A stretch of 64,000 bases of DNA from contig NZ_AUJG01000001.1 of the NCBI RefSeq assembly GCF_000424105.1, positions 372,001 through 436,000 on the forward strand. Reading direction: 5' to 3'. Below the pieces are notes generated by a model. The model was given only the letters and a program-made list of their open reading frames with translations, searched no databases and had not been told where the DNA came from. The DNA is from Lachnospira multipara ATCC 19207 (GTDB taxonomy: Bacteria; Bacillota; Clostridia; Lachnospirales; Lachnospiraceae). The translations under genes and the position numbers were made by a program. Shown in pieces: positions 26,067-35,752 of this stretch (positions are counted from its first letter, which is position 1; each line of letters opens with the position of its first letter).

Positions 26067-26256
26067 TAACTCAGTCGGAGAAATCCCCCACCTCTAAGCG
26101 TTAGCGTAGGTGGGGGTTATGACAAACTATACTCAGTCGGGGTACAAGCTCCGACTGAGTTAAACGCTCCGCGAGGATGCGCACGGATTCGGATAGGAAT
26201 TTGTCTGCTGAAGCAGACCCGAATCCGGCGCGCAAGACTCGCGAGCGAGTCTTGAC
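26067..26256. repeat. Palindromic repeat, long chimeric copy B
   Basis: This copy starts with the same 49 bases as copy C (52262 onward) up to AGGTGGGGG. It then diverges for about 14 bases and restarts with a hairpin like copy A (ACTCAGTCGG ... CCGACTGAGT around GTACAAG). It ends with the same 94-base tail as copy C, which includes the GTCTGC-TGAA-GCAGAC hairpin inside CGGATTCGG/CCGAATCCG, and AAGACTCGC-GA-GCGAGTCTT. It is much GC-richer than its surroundings and lies 46 bases before the M16C gene. Confidence 0.88.
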
Positions 26257-26301
26257 TGTATTTGCTTATAGATAAAATTTTAAAAGAAAAGAGGACAGAC
26301 T

Positions 26302-29271
26302 ATGGATTTAAAAGCACATTTTGACAAGTTAAAAAACTTCAGTCGAGATGATTATGAGACTATTAGTGTTGAACAGTTAGAAGACCTTAATTCAGTAGGT
26401 TTATTACTTAAACATAAAAAGAGTGGTGCTAAGATTTGCTTAGTATCTAATGACGATAATAATAAGGTGTTTTCAATTGGCTTTAAGACACCTCCAACTA
26501 ACGACACTGGAACTCAGCATATTATTGAACATTCAACTCTTTGCGGTTCAAGAAAGTACCCTGTAAAGGATCCTTTTGTTGAATTAGTTAAGGGTTCACT
26601 TAATACATTCCTTAATGCCATGACTTACCCAGATAAGACAATTTATCCTGTGGCAAGTTGTAATGACGTGGATTTTAAGAACTTAACTGACGTTTATATG
26701 GATGCAGTTTTCTATCCTAACATGTATAAGGAGAAGAAGATCTTTATGCAGGAAGGATGGCATTACGAATTAGAGAGTAAGGATGCACCACTTAAGTTTA
26801 ACGGCGTTGTATTTAACGAAATGAAGGGTGCATTTTCATCAGCTGATGACGTCCTTGCTAGATATACATTTTCAAGTCTTTTCCCAGATAACAACTATAA
26901 GTATGAATCTGGCGGAGACCCAGAGGTTATTCCTGATTTAACTTATGAGGATTTCTTAAAGTATCATGGTGAATATTATCATCCTGTGAATAGCTACATC
27001 TATATTTACGGTGACTTTGATATTAATGAAAGACTTGATTACTTAGCTAAGGAATATCTTGATAATTTTGATAAGGCAGATGTTAATATTAACACTGATA
27101 TTGCCTATCAGAAGGGCTTTGATAAGCCTCTTGATTTAGTAAGAGAATATGCTATTGCTGATGATGAGTCAGAGGAGAATAATACATATTTTTCATATAA
27201 CACAGTAGTTGGTACAAGTACTGATGATAAGTTATATCTTGCTATGGATATCTTAGATTATGCCTTAGTTCTTGCGCCAGGCGCACCACTAAAGCAGGCT
27301 TTAATTGATGCAGGTATTGGTACTGATATTTATTCTGATTTTGAATCTTCAATTTATCAGCCAATTTACTCAATTGTAGCTAAGAATGCTAATGCAGATA
27401 AGAAGGACGAATTCGTTAAGGTAGTTAATGAGACTTTAACTAAGCTAAGAGATGAGGGTATTAATCCTAGATTATTACTTGCTGCTCTTAACTATTACGA
27501 ATTTAAGTATAGAGAGGCAGATTACGGCCCATTCCCTAAGGGACTTATGTACTACCTAAATATGAATGATAGCTGGTTCTATGACGAGACAAAGCCTTTT
27601 GTTCATGTTAAGGAAGGCAAGATTTATGCAGAACTAAGAGAAGAGATTGATAAGGGCTATTTTGAAAACTTAATCGACAAGTATTTACTTAACAATAACC
27701 ACAAGTTAATTCTTACTCTAAATCCTAAGAAGGGCTTAGATGAGGCAAGAAGACAAAAGGAAGCTAAGAGACTTGCAGATTACAAGGCTACTTTAACAGA
27801 TGAGCAGCTTGAGGAAATCATCAAGTCTACTAAGGAATTAAAGGAATATCAAGATACTCCATCTAGTCAGAAGGACTTAGAGTCAATTCCTATGCTTAAG
27901 CTCTCTGATATTGAAAAGAACCCTGAAAAGCTCTACATCGATAAGAGGGAAGTTAACGGAGTAGACGTAGTATTTAGTGATTTATTTACTAATAAGATTG
28001 CCTACTCATTACTTTCTTTTGATTGTAAGGATGTACCAGATGAGCTTATTCCATACGTTGGCTTACTTTCAACTGTAATGACATCTATGGATACAAAAAA
28101 TTACAGCTATCAGGAATTAACTAATGAAATCAATATTAACAGTGGTGGAATTAGAACTGATGGAGCTGCAATTTACTCAGATAAGGACGACTTAGATAAG
28201 TTTACAATTAGATATGAGTTAAAGGGCAAGTCCCTTTATAATAAACTAGACTTCATCTTTGATATGTATAAGGAAATCATCTATACAACAAAGTTTGATG
28301 ACTATAAGAGATTAAAGGAAATCCTTGCTAGAAGTAAGTCAAGACTTGAGGGTTCAATGGTTAGTGCAGGTAACACAGTGGCTGTTATGAATACACTTTC
28401 ACAGTTCTCAAAGAAGGCTCACTATTCTAATCTTATGAAGGGCTATCAGTATTACAGCTTTATTGAGCACTTAAATGCTAACTTTGACGAGCTTAAGGAA
28501 ACTATCGTTTCAAAGTTAAATGAGCTTGTTTCATACATTTTCAATAAGGATAATCTTATAGTTCATATTACAGCTGATGATGAGGGCTACGAATTATTTG
28601 AGAAGTCTCTTAAGAAGTTCTTAGAGGCTGTTCCTGATAATAAGTATGAAGTCGCTAAGCGTGAATACGTGCCAAAGAAGGTTAAGACTGGCTTTACATC
28701 TTCTTCACAGGTGCAGTATGTGGCAATGTGTGGAAATTATATTAAGGAAGGCTATGAATATACTGGCGCCCTAAAGGTATTAAAGGTTATCTTCTCTTAT
28801 GATTATTTATGGATAAATGTAAGAGTTAAGGGTGGAGCTTATGGCTGTAACAGTAGTTTCCTAAGAAATGGTGATATGTATCTTTCAAGTTATAGAGATC
28901 CAAACTTAAAGGAAACTATTGATATCTTTAAAAAGGCTTATGAGTATGTAGAAAACTTTGATGTTTCAGATAGAGATATGTTAAAATATATCATTGGAAC
29001 AATTAGTGATTTAGACACACCTCTAAATCCTTCAGCTAAGGGTATTAGATCCTTTAGTGCTTACTTAAGCAATGCGGATTACGACACATTTGCAAAGGAA
29101 AGAAAGGAAATTCTAGAGTGTGATGTTAAGGCTATTAAGGCCCTTGCACCAATTGTTAAATTAGCAATGGAACAGGATTACTTAAGCGTAGTAGGTAACC
29201 AGCAGGTAATCCAGGATAATAAGGAAATCTTTGACGAGGTTAAGCCTCTTATCCTATCTAGTGGAAACTAG
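26302..29271 (+). CDS. M16C-family zinc metallopeptidase (presequence protease-like)
   Basis: This 989-residue peptidase has the inverted zinc motif HIIEH near residue 74 and a downstream metal Glu in NEMKGAFSSADD. The following repeat of M16 domains and an M16C-associated region fit the presequence protease/Cym1 subgroup, in which one chain forms the closed chamber. It lacks a signal peptide, so it probably degrades peptides in the cytoplasm. AAAAGAGGACAGACT precedes the ATG. The distance to era (40 bases) suggests co-transcription. Confidence 0.93.
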   Translation: MDLKAHFDKLKNFSRDDYETISVEQLEDLNSVGLLLKHKKSGAKICLVSNDDNNKVFSIGFKTPPTNDTGTQHIIEHSTLCGSRKYPVKDPFVELVKGSLNTFLNAMTYPDKTIYPVASCNDVDFKNLTDVYMDAVFYPNMYKEKKIFMQEGWHYELESKDAPLKFNGVVFNEMKGAFSSADDVLARYTFSSLFPDNNYKYESGGDPEVIPDLTYEDFLKYHGEYYHPVNSYIYIYGDFDINERLDYLAKEYLDNFDKADVNINTDIAYQKGFDKPLDLVREYAIADDESEENNTYFSYNTVVGTSTDDKLYLAMDILDYALVLAPGAPLKQALIDAGIGTDIYSDFESSIYQPIYSIVAKNANADKKDEFVKVVNETLTKLRDEGINPRLLLAALNYYEFKYREADYGPFPKGLMYYLNMNDSWFYDETKPFVHVKEGKIYAELREEIDKGYFENLIDKYLLNNNHKLILTLNPKKGLDEARRQKEAKRLADYKATLTDEQLEEIIKSTKELKEYQDTPSSQKDLESIPMLKLSDIEKNPEKLYIDKREVNGVDVVFSDLFTNKIAYSLLSFDCKDVPDELIPYVGLLSTVMTSMDTKNYSYQELTNEININSGGIRTDGAAIYSDKDDLDKFTIRYELKGKSLYNKLDFIFDMYKEIIYTTKFDDYKRLKEILARSKSRLEGSMVSAGNTVAVMNTLSQFSKKAHYSNLMKGYQYYSFIEHLNANFDELKETIVSKLNELVSYIFNKDNLIVHITADDEGYELFEKSLKKFLEAVPDNKYEVAKREYVPKKVKTGFTSSSQVQYVAMCGNYIKEGYEYTGALKVLKVIFSYDYLWINVRVKGGAYGCNSSFLRNGDMYLSSYRDPNLKETIDIFKKAYEYVENFDVSDRDMLKYIIGTISDLDTPLNPSAKGIRSFSAYLSNADYDTFAKERKEILECDVKAIKALAPIVKLAMEQDYLSVVGNQQVIQDNKEIFDEVKPLILSSGN

Positions 29272-29311
29272 AAAAATGGTTATGATGAGATAGTAAGAAA
29301 GGAATTAATTA

Positions 29312-30292
29312 ATGAATTTAGACGAAATGCTTGCAGCTAGTGGTATTACAGGAAATGGTGCCACAGTTAATAATGAAAACCTTAAGTCAGGTTTTGTAAC
29401 ATTTATTGGAAGACCAAACGTAGGTAAATCAACACTTATGAACAATATCATAGGTCAGAAGATTGCCATTACTTCTAATAAGCCGCAGACAACAAGAAAT
29501 AGAATCCAGACAGTTTATACTGATGAGAGAGGACAGATTGTCTTTGTTGATACACCAGGTATTCATAAGGCTAAGAATAAGCTTGGAGAATATATGGTTA
29601 ATGCAGCTGAGCGAACAATTAAGGATGTGGATCTTATATGTTATTTAGTAGAACCTAAGGCTTTCATAGGGGAAGCAGAATCAAAGATTTTAGAGCGTCT
29701 TAAAAATGTTAAGAAGCCTATAATCCTTGTTATTAATAAGATAGATATGGTTAAGAAGGAGGAAATTCTTCCTGTAATTGATATGTATAGAAAGGAACTT
29801 GATTTTGATGAAATCGTTCCTGTTTCTGCAAGAAATGGTAACAATGTAGAGGATTTAAAGGAAGCTATCTTTGATTATCTTCCATATGGTCCAATGTATT
29901 ATGATGCAGATACTGTTACAGATCAGCCAATGCGTCAGATTATTGCTGAACTTATTAGAGAGAAGGCACTTTATTGTCTAGAAGATGAAATTCCTCACGG
30001 TATTGCTGTCGAAATCAATATGCTTAAGGAAAGACAGACAACTAATAAAAAGCCTATTACTGATATTGATGCCACAATTATATGTGAAAGAGATTCTCAT
30101 AAGGGAATTATTATTGGTAAGGGCGGCAATATGCTTAAAAGAATCGGAACTGATGCGCGCTTCGAAATCGAGAAGCAGTTAGAAATGAAGGTTAATTTAA
30201 AGCTCTGGGTTAAGGTTAAGAAGGAGTGGAGAGATAGCGATATCTTAATGAAAAACTTCGGCTATGATAAAAAAGATCTTGCAGACAACTAA
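29312..30292 (+). CDS. era: GTPase Era
   Basis: Era binds 16S rRNA near its 3' end and acts in 30S assembly. G motifs: GRPNVGKST, PQTTRNR, DTPG, NKID and SAR. The KH domain carries GIIIGKGGNMLKRIG near residue 263. It has 326 residues with an N-terminal extension of about 25 residues before the G domain. AGAAAGGAATTAATTA supports the ATG. Its neighbourhood with glyS and recO is conserved in Firmicutes. Confidence 0.97.
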   Translation: MNLDEMLAASGITGNGATVNNENLKSGFVTFIGRPNVGKSTLMNNIIGQKIAITSNKPQTTRNRIQTVYTDERGQIVFVDTPGIHKAKNKLGEYMVNAAERTIKDVDLICYLVEPKAFIGEAESKILERLKNVKKPIILVINKIDMVKKEEILPVIDMYRKELDFDEIVPVSARNGNNVEDLKEAIFDYLPYGPMYYDADTVTDQPMRQIIAELIREKALYCLEDEIPHGIAVEINMLKERQTTNKKPITDIDATIICERDSHKGIIIGKGGNMLKRIGTDARFEIEKQLEMKVNLKLWVKVKKEWRDSDILMKNFGYDKKDLADN

Positions 30293-30341
30293 AAGGCTTA
30301 AATTAACAATTGCCAAATTTAATATTATGTTATAAACTAAA

Positions 30342-30376
30342 AAAGCTAGTTATCTTCTAGATAACTAGCTTTATAA
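30342..30376 (+). terminator. Hairpin between era and glyS
   Basis: A 14-bp perfect stem (30342-30355 with 30359-30372) with a TCT loop; the tail is only weakly T-rich. Confidence 0.7.
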
Positions 30377-30417
30377 GTAATTAAGTCTAATAGACTATAA
30401 TAAAAAGGAGTTTCAAT

Positions 30418-31806
30418 ATGGAAAAGACAATGGAGAAGATTGTTGCCTTAGCTAAGGCAAGAGGCTTTGTATATCCAGGTTCTGAAATCTATGGTGGTCT
30501 TGCTAATACATGGGATTACGGTAATCTTGGTGTTGAGCTTAAGAACAATGTTAAGAGAGCTTGGTGGCAGAAATTTATTCAGGAGAATCCTTACAACGTT
30601 GGTGTTGACTGTGCTATTCTTATGAATCCACAGACATGGGTTGCATCAGGTCACTTAGGTGGTTTCTCAGATCCTTTAATGGACTGTAAGGAATGTCATG
30701 AAAGATTTAGAGCTGACAAGATCATTGAAGATTGGGCAGCAGACAATAACTACGAACTTGAGTCATCAGTAGATGGTTGGACTCAGGAATATATGAAGAA
30801 CTTCATCGATGAGCATGAAATAAATTGTCCTTCTTGTGGAAAGCATAACTTCACAGAAATTAGACAGTTTAACCTTATGTTCAAGACTTTCCAGGGTGTT
30901 ACAGAAGATGCTAAGAATACAGTTTATCTTCGTCCAGAAACAGCTCAGGGTATTTTCGTTAACTTTAAGAACGTTCAGAGAACTTCAAGAAAGAAGGTAC
31001 CATTTGGTATTGGACAGGTAGGTAAGTCATTCCGTAATGAAATTACTCCTGGTAACTTTACATTTAGAACAAGAGAATTCGAGCAGATGGAATTAGAGTT
31101 CTTCTGCAAGCCAGGTACTGACCTTGAATGGTTCCAGTATTGGAGAGGCTTCTGCCGTGATTGGTTACTTTCTCTTGGTATCAAGGAAGATGAAATGAGA
31201 CTTAGAGATCATGATCCAGAAGAATTAGCATTCTACTCTAAGGGTACAACAGATATCGAATTCTTATTCCCATTTGGTTGGGGCGAATTATGGGGTATCG
31301 CTGATAGAACTGATTACGATCTTACTCAGCATCAGACAACATCAGGTGAGGATATGTCTTACTTTGATGATGAAGCTAAGGAAAAGTATGTACCATACGT
31401 TATCGAGCCATCACTTGGTGCAGATAGAGTTACACTTGCATTCCTTTGTGCAGCTTATGATGAAGAAGAATTAGAAGGCGGCGACGTAAGAACTGTTCTT
31501 CACTTCCATCCAGCACTTGCTCCTGTAAAGATTGGTATTTTACCACTTTCTAAGAAGTTAAACGAAGGCGCAGAGAAGGTATATGCAGAACTTTCTAAGT
31601 ACTACAACTGCGAATTCGATGATAGAGGAAACATCGGTAAGAGATATAGAAGATTAGATGAAATCGGAACTCCTTACTGTATTACATACGACTTTGATTC
31701 TGAAGAAGATGGTTGCGTAACTGTTCGTGATAGAGATACTATGGAACAGGAAAGAGTTGCAATTGCAGATCTTAAGGCATACTTCGAAGACAAATTTAGA
31801 TTTTAG
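30418..31806 (+). CDS. glyS: Glycine--tRNA ligase, single-chain type
   Basis: This 462-residue class II synthetase charges tRNA-Gly. It is the homodimeric type, shown by [14 protein letters not shown] at the N-terminus, [13 protein letters not shown] (motif 2 region), FRNEITPG and a C-terminal anticodon domain ending in EDKFRF. The split alpha/beta type is excluded. AAAAGGAG lies before the ATG. No T-box leader is seen in the 125 bases upstream. Confidence 0.97.
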   Translation: MEKTMEKIVALAKARGFVYPGSEIYGGLANTWDYGNLGVELKNNVKRAWWQKFIQENPYNVGVDCAILMNPQTWVASGHLGGFSDPLMDCKECHERFRADKIIEDWAADNNYELESSVDGWTQEYMKNFIDEHEINCPSCGKHNFTEIRQFNLMFKTFQGVTEDAKNTVYLRPETAQGIFVNFKNVQRTSRKKVPFGIGQVGKSFRNEITPGNFTFRTREFEQMELEFFCKPGTDLEWFQYWRGFCRDWLLSLGIKEDEMRLRDHDPEELAFYSKGTTDIEFLFPFGWGELWGIADRTDYDLTQHQTTSGEDMSYFDDEAKEKYVPYVIEPSLGADRVTLAFLCAAYDEEELEGGDVRTVLHFHPALAPVKIGILPLSKKLNEGAEKVYAELSKYYNCEFDDRGNIGKRYRRLDEIGTPYCITYDFDSEEDGCVTVRDRDTMEQERVAIADLKAYFEDKFRF

Positions 31807-31830
31807 CAATTGATATCTAGTCGGATTTCA

Positions 31831-31864
31831 AAGGCTGTTACTAATGTAGCAGCCTTTTTTTTAT
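31831..31864 (+). terminator. Terminator after glyS
   Basis: AAGGCTGTTAC pairs with GTAGCAGCCTT (one G-T pair), followed by an uninterrupted run of T. Confidence 0.92.
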
Positions 31865-31917
31865 TGCCCATTTGGAGTATAATTAAGGGGATTATTAGCT
31901 AACTGAAAGGATATCTT

Positions 31918-32664
31918 ATGGCAGAAGTAATTAATGTTACGGGAATTATTTTATCTAGCATGCCAGTAGGTGAGTCAGATAGAAGAATTGTTATTTTAAC
32001 AAAAGAATTAGGTAAGATAAGTGCTTTTGCTAAAGGTGCTAGACGACCTAATAGCAGCTTGATAGGGCTTACAAGACCCTTTATCTTTGCTGATTTTGAA
32101 GTTTATAGAGGAAGGAATTCCTACACCATATACAAGGCCGTGGCAAAAGAGTATTTTGAAGAGTTAGTAACTGACTTGGATGCGGTTTGCTATGGCTATT
32201 ATTTTGCAGAAATTGCAGATTATTACTCAAGAGAAAACCTTGAGGCGAAGGAGCTTATAAACCTTTTATATGTAAGCCTTAAGGCTCTTTTAAAGGAGCA
32301 GATTCCAAACGCCTTAATAAGATACATTTACGAGTTAAGAATGATTGCCATTAATGGAGAATGTCCGGATTTCTTCTCTTGTAGAAAATGTGGCAAGGAA
32401 GATAATTTATTATTTTACGCAAAGGATCTTAATGGAGTAGTTTGTGGCGATTGTATAACAGAGAGCCTTGCAGCAGTAAGACTTAGTAAAGATGCCCTCT
32501 ATACACTACAGTATATTGTTACAAGCCCTCTTAATAAGCTTTATACCTTTACACTAAATGATGAGACTTTTAGAATTATTGCTAGTGTAATTAACAGGCT
32601 TGAGGACATTTGCTTTGACAAGAAATTCAAATCTAAAGATATGTTATTAGAAGAAATACTTTAA
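31918..32664 (+). CDS. recO: DNA repair protein RecO
   Basis: RecO promotes RecA loading and strand annealing in gap repair. The 248-residue protein has the N-terminal OB fold (GIILSSMPVGESDRRIVILT) and a four-Cys zinc site (CRKCGK ... CGDC, about residues 156-180). CTGAAAGGATATCTT precedes the ATG. A TATAAT at 31878 offers a -10, with its -35 inside the T-run of the preceding terminator. Confidence 0.95.
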   Translation: MAEVINVTGIILSSMPVGESDRRIVILTKELGKISAFAKGARRPNSSLIGLTRPFIFADFEVYRGRNSYTIYKAVAKEYFEELVTDLDAVCYGYYFAEIADYYSRENLEAKELINLLYVSLKALLKEQIPNALIRYIYELRMIAINGECPDFFSCRKCGKEDNLLFYAKDLNGVVCGDCITESLAAVRLSKDALYTLQYIVTSPLNKLYTFTLNDETFRIIASVINRLEDICFDKKFKSKDMLLEEIL

Positions 32665-32727
32665 ATAGTTAGTATAATAATGTAAAATAATATTAATAAA
32701 TATAGATTAAAGAGCTGAGGTGAGATT

Positions 32728-34422
32728 ATGCTTTGTCCAAAGTGTGGTCAGGAATATGAAGGCCCTCAGTGTCCACGTTGTGATGGACCTGTGGTCCTTG
32801 TAAATAATTCGGATTACCTTAAAAGAAAGAAGGCCTACGAAGAGAGACTTAAAAACAGGGGTAAGGAAGAATTAGAAGAAGATAAAAAAGAAGAGAAAAA
32901 AGAATTTGATTTGATGGAAGTTGTAGATGGTCTATTTTCTGAGGAGAATAAAATGTCTAAGCTTAAAATAAAGGCCAGGGGCTTAGCAAAGAAGCTTAGA
33001 AAGTCTAAGAGAAAGTCAACTAAAGACACCAAGCCTTCAAATAAGAATAATGAGAACAATGAAGAAGGACCGCTTAAGTCTGTTTCAATTAGAAAGGCTA
33101 AGAAATTCAAATATAACATTAGAAGAATAGCCTTTTTAGTGGCAGCTCTAGTGTGCTTAGTCCTTATAATTGTTGGAATTTATAAGTTGGTAACAAGAAA
33201 GAATTACGAGCTTTTCTTTAGCTATAACGACAAGATTTACAATGTAACAGATCTAGAGTCTAGTTATGTTTGTGACGAGTCGGATGCTGTATTTGCTGTG
33301 GATGGAAAAACATTTTACCAGGCAGAAAACCTTGATATAGAGGGTAGCATAAAGCAGGAGATGGCAAGTAATGACGGAGATTATTTAGCTTTCGTTTCCT
33401 ATCTTGAGGATGGCAACTACGAAATCATTGTTAACACAAGTAAGGGAACAGTTAAGCTTGCCACTAACAAAAATTCAAAGGAATTAGTAGCCCTAAGAGA
33501 TAGCGGAGTTTTGATTTATACTGAAACTGAAGAGCTAAATGACGAGGGTGGTACAGGTAGTAAGAGCTTAAACGTAGTATTTTTTGATGGCCTTGAATAT
33601 CAAACCATTAATTTAAGCGAGGACATCAGTAAATATTATGTTTATACAGCCCAAAGCCTTGTGGTGGCAGTAGATAATGATGGTAATTTATTTGAATATA
33701 ACTATAAGACTAAGAAAAAGACTAGTCTTGAGGGAAATGTAACTAATCTTTTAGGCATGAGTTCTGATAATTACAATTACTACAGCTATAGTGCTGATTT
33801 AGTAAACGAGTGGGATAAGGCTAATAGCTTTGTCTATGCCATTGGTTATGTTTATTATCTATATGATATTAAGGATGCTAAATCTACAGTTCTTGCTAAG
33901 TCTTCAGACTCAAGCATGGAGTTTATCTATGATGAGACTAATAATTATGTTTATGCTCTTAATACTAATACAGTTTATTCTGCAAAGCTTGATGGGGACA
34001 CAGTATCAAGTCTTGAGGAACTAGATAATATTAAGACTGCAAGAAATGTGGTATATAATTATTCCACAAAGGAACTTTACTTTATTGATGGAGATTCTAA
34101 TTTAGTTAGGGTTAAGAAGGGCGAGGAAAAGGAACTTGAAAGCAATGTCTATGATGGTTCCCTTAGCCTTGTAAGTAATGATAGTAAGGCTATTTGCTAT
34201 ATAGTTGATAATAGTATTTATTATAGAAAATCTTCCACAGCCGCAGCTGTAAAGATTTATACAGGAGATAATCTTACTACTAACATTGGTATGGTAAAAT
34301 ATAAGAATAAGCTATATTTCTACGCATCAAGCGAGCTTTTATGCACTTGCTCAACTAAGGGAGGCTCTCTTAGTGAGGTAGGAAAGATAGCAAGATTCTG
34401 GTTAGGAACTAAGTTAAAGTAA
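32728..34422 (+). CDS. Zinc-ribbon membrane protein with extracytoplasmic beta-rich domain
   Basis: I do not recognise a named family. The 564-residue protein begins with a zinc ribbon CPKCGQEYEGPQCPRC (residues 3-18). It continues with a strongly charged linker (30-130, first acidic, then Lys/Arg-rich), has one transmembrane helix (about 134-156), and ends in a 400-residue extracytoplasmic part. That part has repeated short beta-strand motifs (YSKELYFIDGDSN, KNKLYFYASSELL), as in DUF5050-like beta-propellers. It may sense or tether something at the envelope. GAGGTGAGATT precedes the ATG. It lies between recO and rarA, close to both. Confidence 0.65.
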   Translation: MLCPKCGQEYEGPQCPRCDGPVVLVNNSDYLKRKKAYEERLKNRGKEELEEDKKEEKKEFDLMEVVDGLFSEENKMSKLKIKARGLAKKLRKSKRKSTKDTKPSNKNNENNEEGPLKSVSIRKAKKFKYNIRRIAFLVAALVCLVLIIVGIYKLVTRKNYELFFSYNDKIYNVTDLESSYVCDESDAVFAVDGKTFYQAENLDIEGSIKQEMASNDGDYLAFVSYLEDGNYEIIVNTSKGTVKLATNKNSKELVALRDSGVLIYTETEELNDEGGTGSKSLNVVFFDGLEYQTINLSEDISKYYVYTAQSLVVAVDNDGNLFEYNYKTKKKTSLEGNVTNLLGMSSDNYNYYSYSADLVNEWDKANSFVYAIGYVYYLYDIKDAKSTVLAKSSDSSMEFIYDETNNYVYALNTNTVYSAKLDGDTVSSLEELDNIKTARNVVYNYSTKELYFIDGDSNLVRVKKGEEKELESNVYDGSLSLVSNDSKAICYIVDNSIYYRKSSTAAAVKIYTGDNLTTNIGMVKYKNKLYFYASSELLCTCSTKGGSLSEVGKIARFWLGTKLK

Positions 34423-34444
34423 ATAGGACAAGTTAGGTATTAAT

Positions 34445-35710
34445 ATGGATTTGTTTGATTATATGAGAGAGAATAATAGCAAGAAGGAATCACCTCTTGC
34501 TATGCGACTAAGACCTAAGACATTAGATGATATAGTAGGTCAGGAGCACATAATTGGTAAGGATAGTTTACTTTATAGAGCAATTAAGGCGGATAAGTTA
34601 AGCTCAGTTATCTTTTATGGACCTCCAGGAACAGGAAAGACAACCCTTGCAAAAGTTATTGCCAATACAACAAGCGCAGACTTTAGACAGATAAATGCCA
34701 CAATAGCCGGTAAAAAGGATATGGAAGAAGTGGTTAAGGCTGCTAAAGATAACCTAGCTATGTATGGAAAAAAGACAATACTTTTTATAGATGAGATTCA
34801 CAGATTTAATAAGGGACAGCAGGATTTCCTCCTTCCTTATGTGGAGGATGGAACCTTAGTCTTAGTAGGTGCAACTACTGAGAATCCTTACTTTGAAGTA
34901 AATGCCGCTCTTATATCTAGATCAATTATTTTTGAACTTATGCCTTTGAAAAAAGAAGACATAAAGGTGATTTTAAAGAGAGCCGTTTATGATGAAGTTA
35001 ATGGTATGGGTTCTTATAATGCTGAAATTGATGAAGAGGCACTAGATTTTCTAGCAGATATTTCTAATGGAGATGCTAGAAGTGCTCTAAATGCCATTGA
35101 GCTGGGCATTTTAACAACAGATAAAAGCGAAGATGGAAAGATACATATCGATTTAGAGGTCGCTCAAAACTGTATTCAAAAAAGAGCCGTAAGATATGAT
35201 AGTGACGGGGATAATCACTATGATACAATCTCAGCTTTTATTAAGAGCATGAGAGGTTCAGACCCGGATGCAGTTACTTATTATCTAGCTAAGATGCTTT
35301 ATGCTGGGGAAGATATAAAGTTTATTGCTAGAAGAATTATGATTTGTGCTAGTGAAGATGTAGGAATGGCAGATCCCAATGCACTAAATGTTGCAGTTTC
35401 TGCCTGCCTTGCAGTTGAAAGAGTGGGTATGCCAGAGGCTAGAATCATCTTAGCAGAGGCAGCCATTTATATAGCCAAGGCACCAAAGAGTAATGCAAGT
35501 TATATGGCAATTGATAGAGCTCTAGAATTTGTAAAGACTCATAAGCAGGTGCCGGTGCCAACACATTTGCAAGATGCCCATTATAAGGGGGCCGCAAAGC
35601 TTGGACATGGAGTTGGTTATAAGTATCCACATGCCTATCCAGGGCATTATGTGGAACAGCAGTATTTGCCAGACGAATACAAAGAGGAGAAATTTTATAT
35701 TGAAGAGTAG
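34445..35710 (+). CDS. rarA: Replication-associated recombination protein RarA
   Basis: RarA/MgsA is an AAA+ ATPase related to clamp loaders that acts at stalled forks. Walker A GPPGTGKTT (about residues 59-67), Walker B FIDEIHRFN, and arginine-finger region ENPYFEVNAALISR are present. The C-terminal tetramerisation domain includes SAFIKSMRGSDPDA. It has 421 residues, normal for the family. The start follows TTAGGTATTAAT. It is 42 bases upstream of the DUF5717 gene, so it may share its transcript. Confidence 0.96.
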   Translation: MDLFDYMRENNSKKESPLAMRLRPKTLDDIVGQEHIIGKDSLLYRAIKADKLSSVIFYGPPGTGKTTLAKVIANTTSADFRQINATIAGKKDMEEVVKAAKDNLAMYGKKTILFIDEIHRFNKGQQDFLLPYVEDGTLVLVGATTENPYFEVNAALISRSIIFELMPLKKEDIKVILKRAVYDEVNGMGSYNAEIDEEALDFLADISNGDARSALNAIELGILTTDKSEDGKIHIDLEVAQNCIQKRAVRYDSDGDNHYDTISAFIKSMRGSDPDAVTYYLAKMLYAGEDIKFIARRIMICASEDVGMADPNALNVAVSACLAVERVGMPEARIILAEAAIYIAKAPKSNASYMAIDRALEFVKTHKQVPVPTHLQDAHYKGAAKLGHGVGYKYPHAYPGHYVEQQYLPDEYKEEKFYIEE

Positions 35711-35752
35711 ATGCTAGATTTTTAAACTGGTTAAAAATGGGAGGGGTTCCAA

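Noticed and set aside
25804-26301. CRISPR array or direct-repeat array
   Set aside because: The repeats here are inverted and modular, not regularly spaced direct repeats; no cas gene is in the window.
30293-30417. T-box riboswitch before glyS
   Set aside because: Only a short hairpin between era and glyS; none of the T-box motifs.
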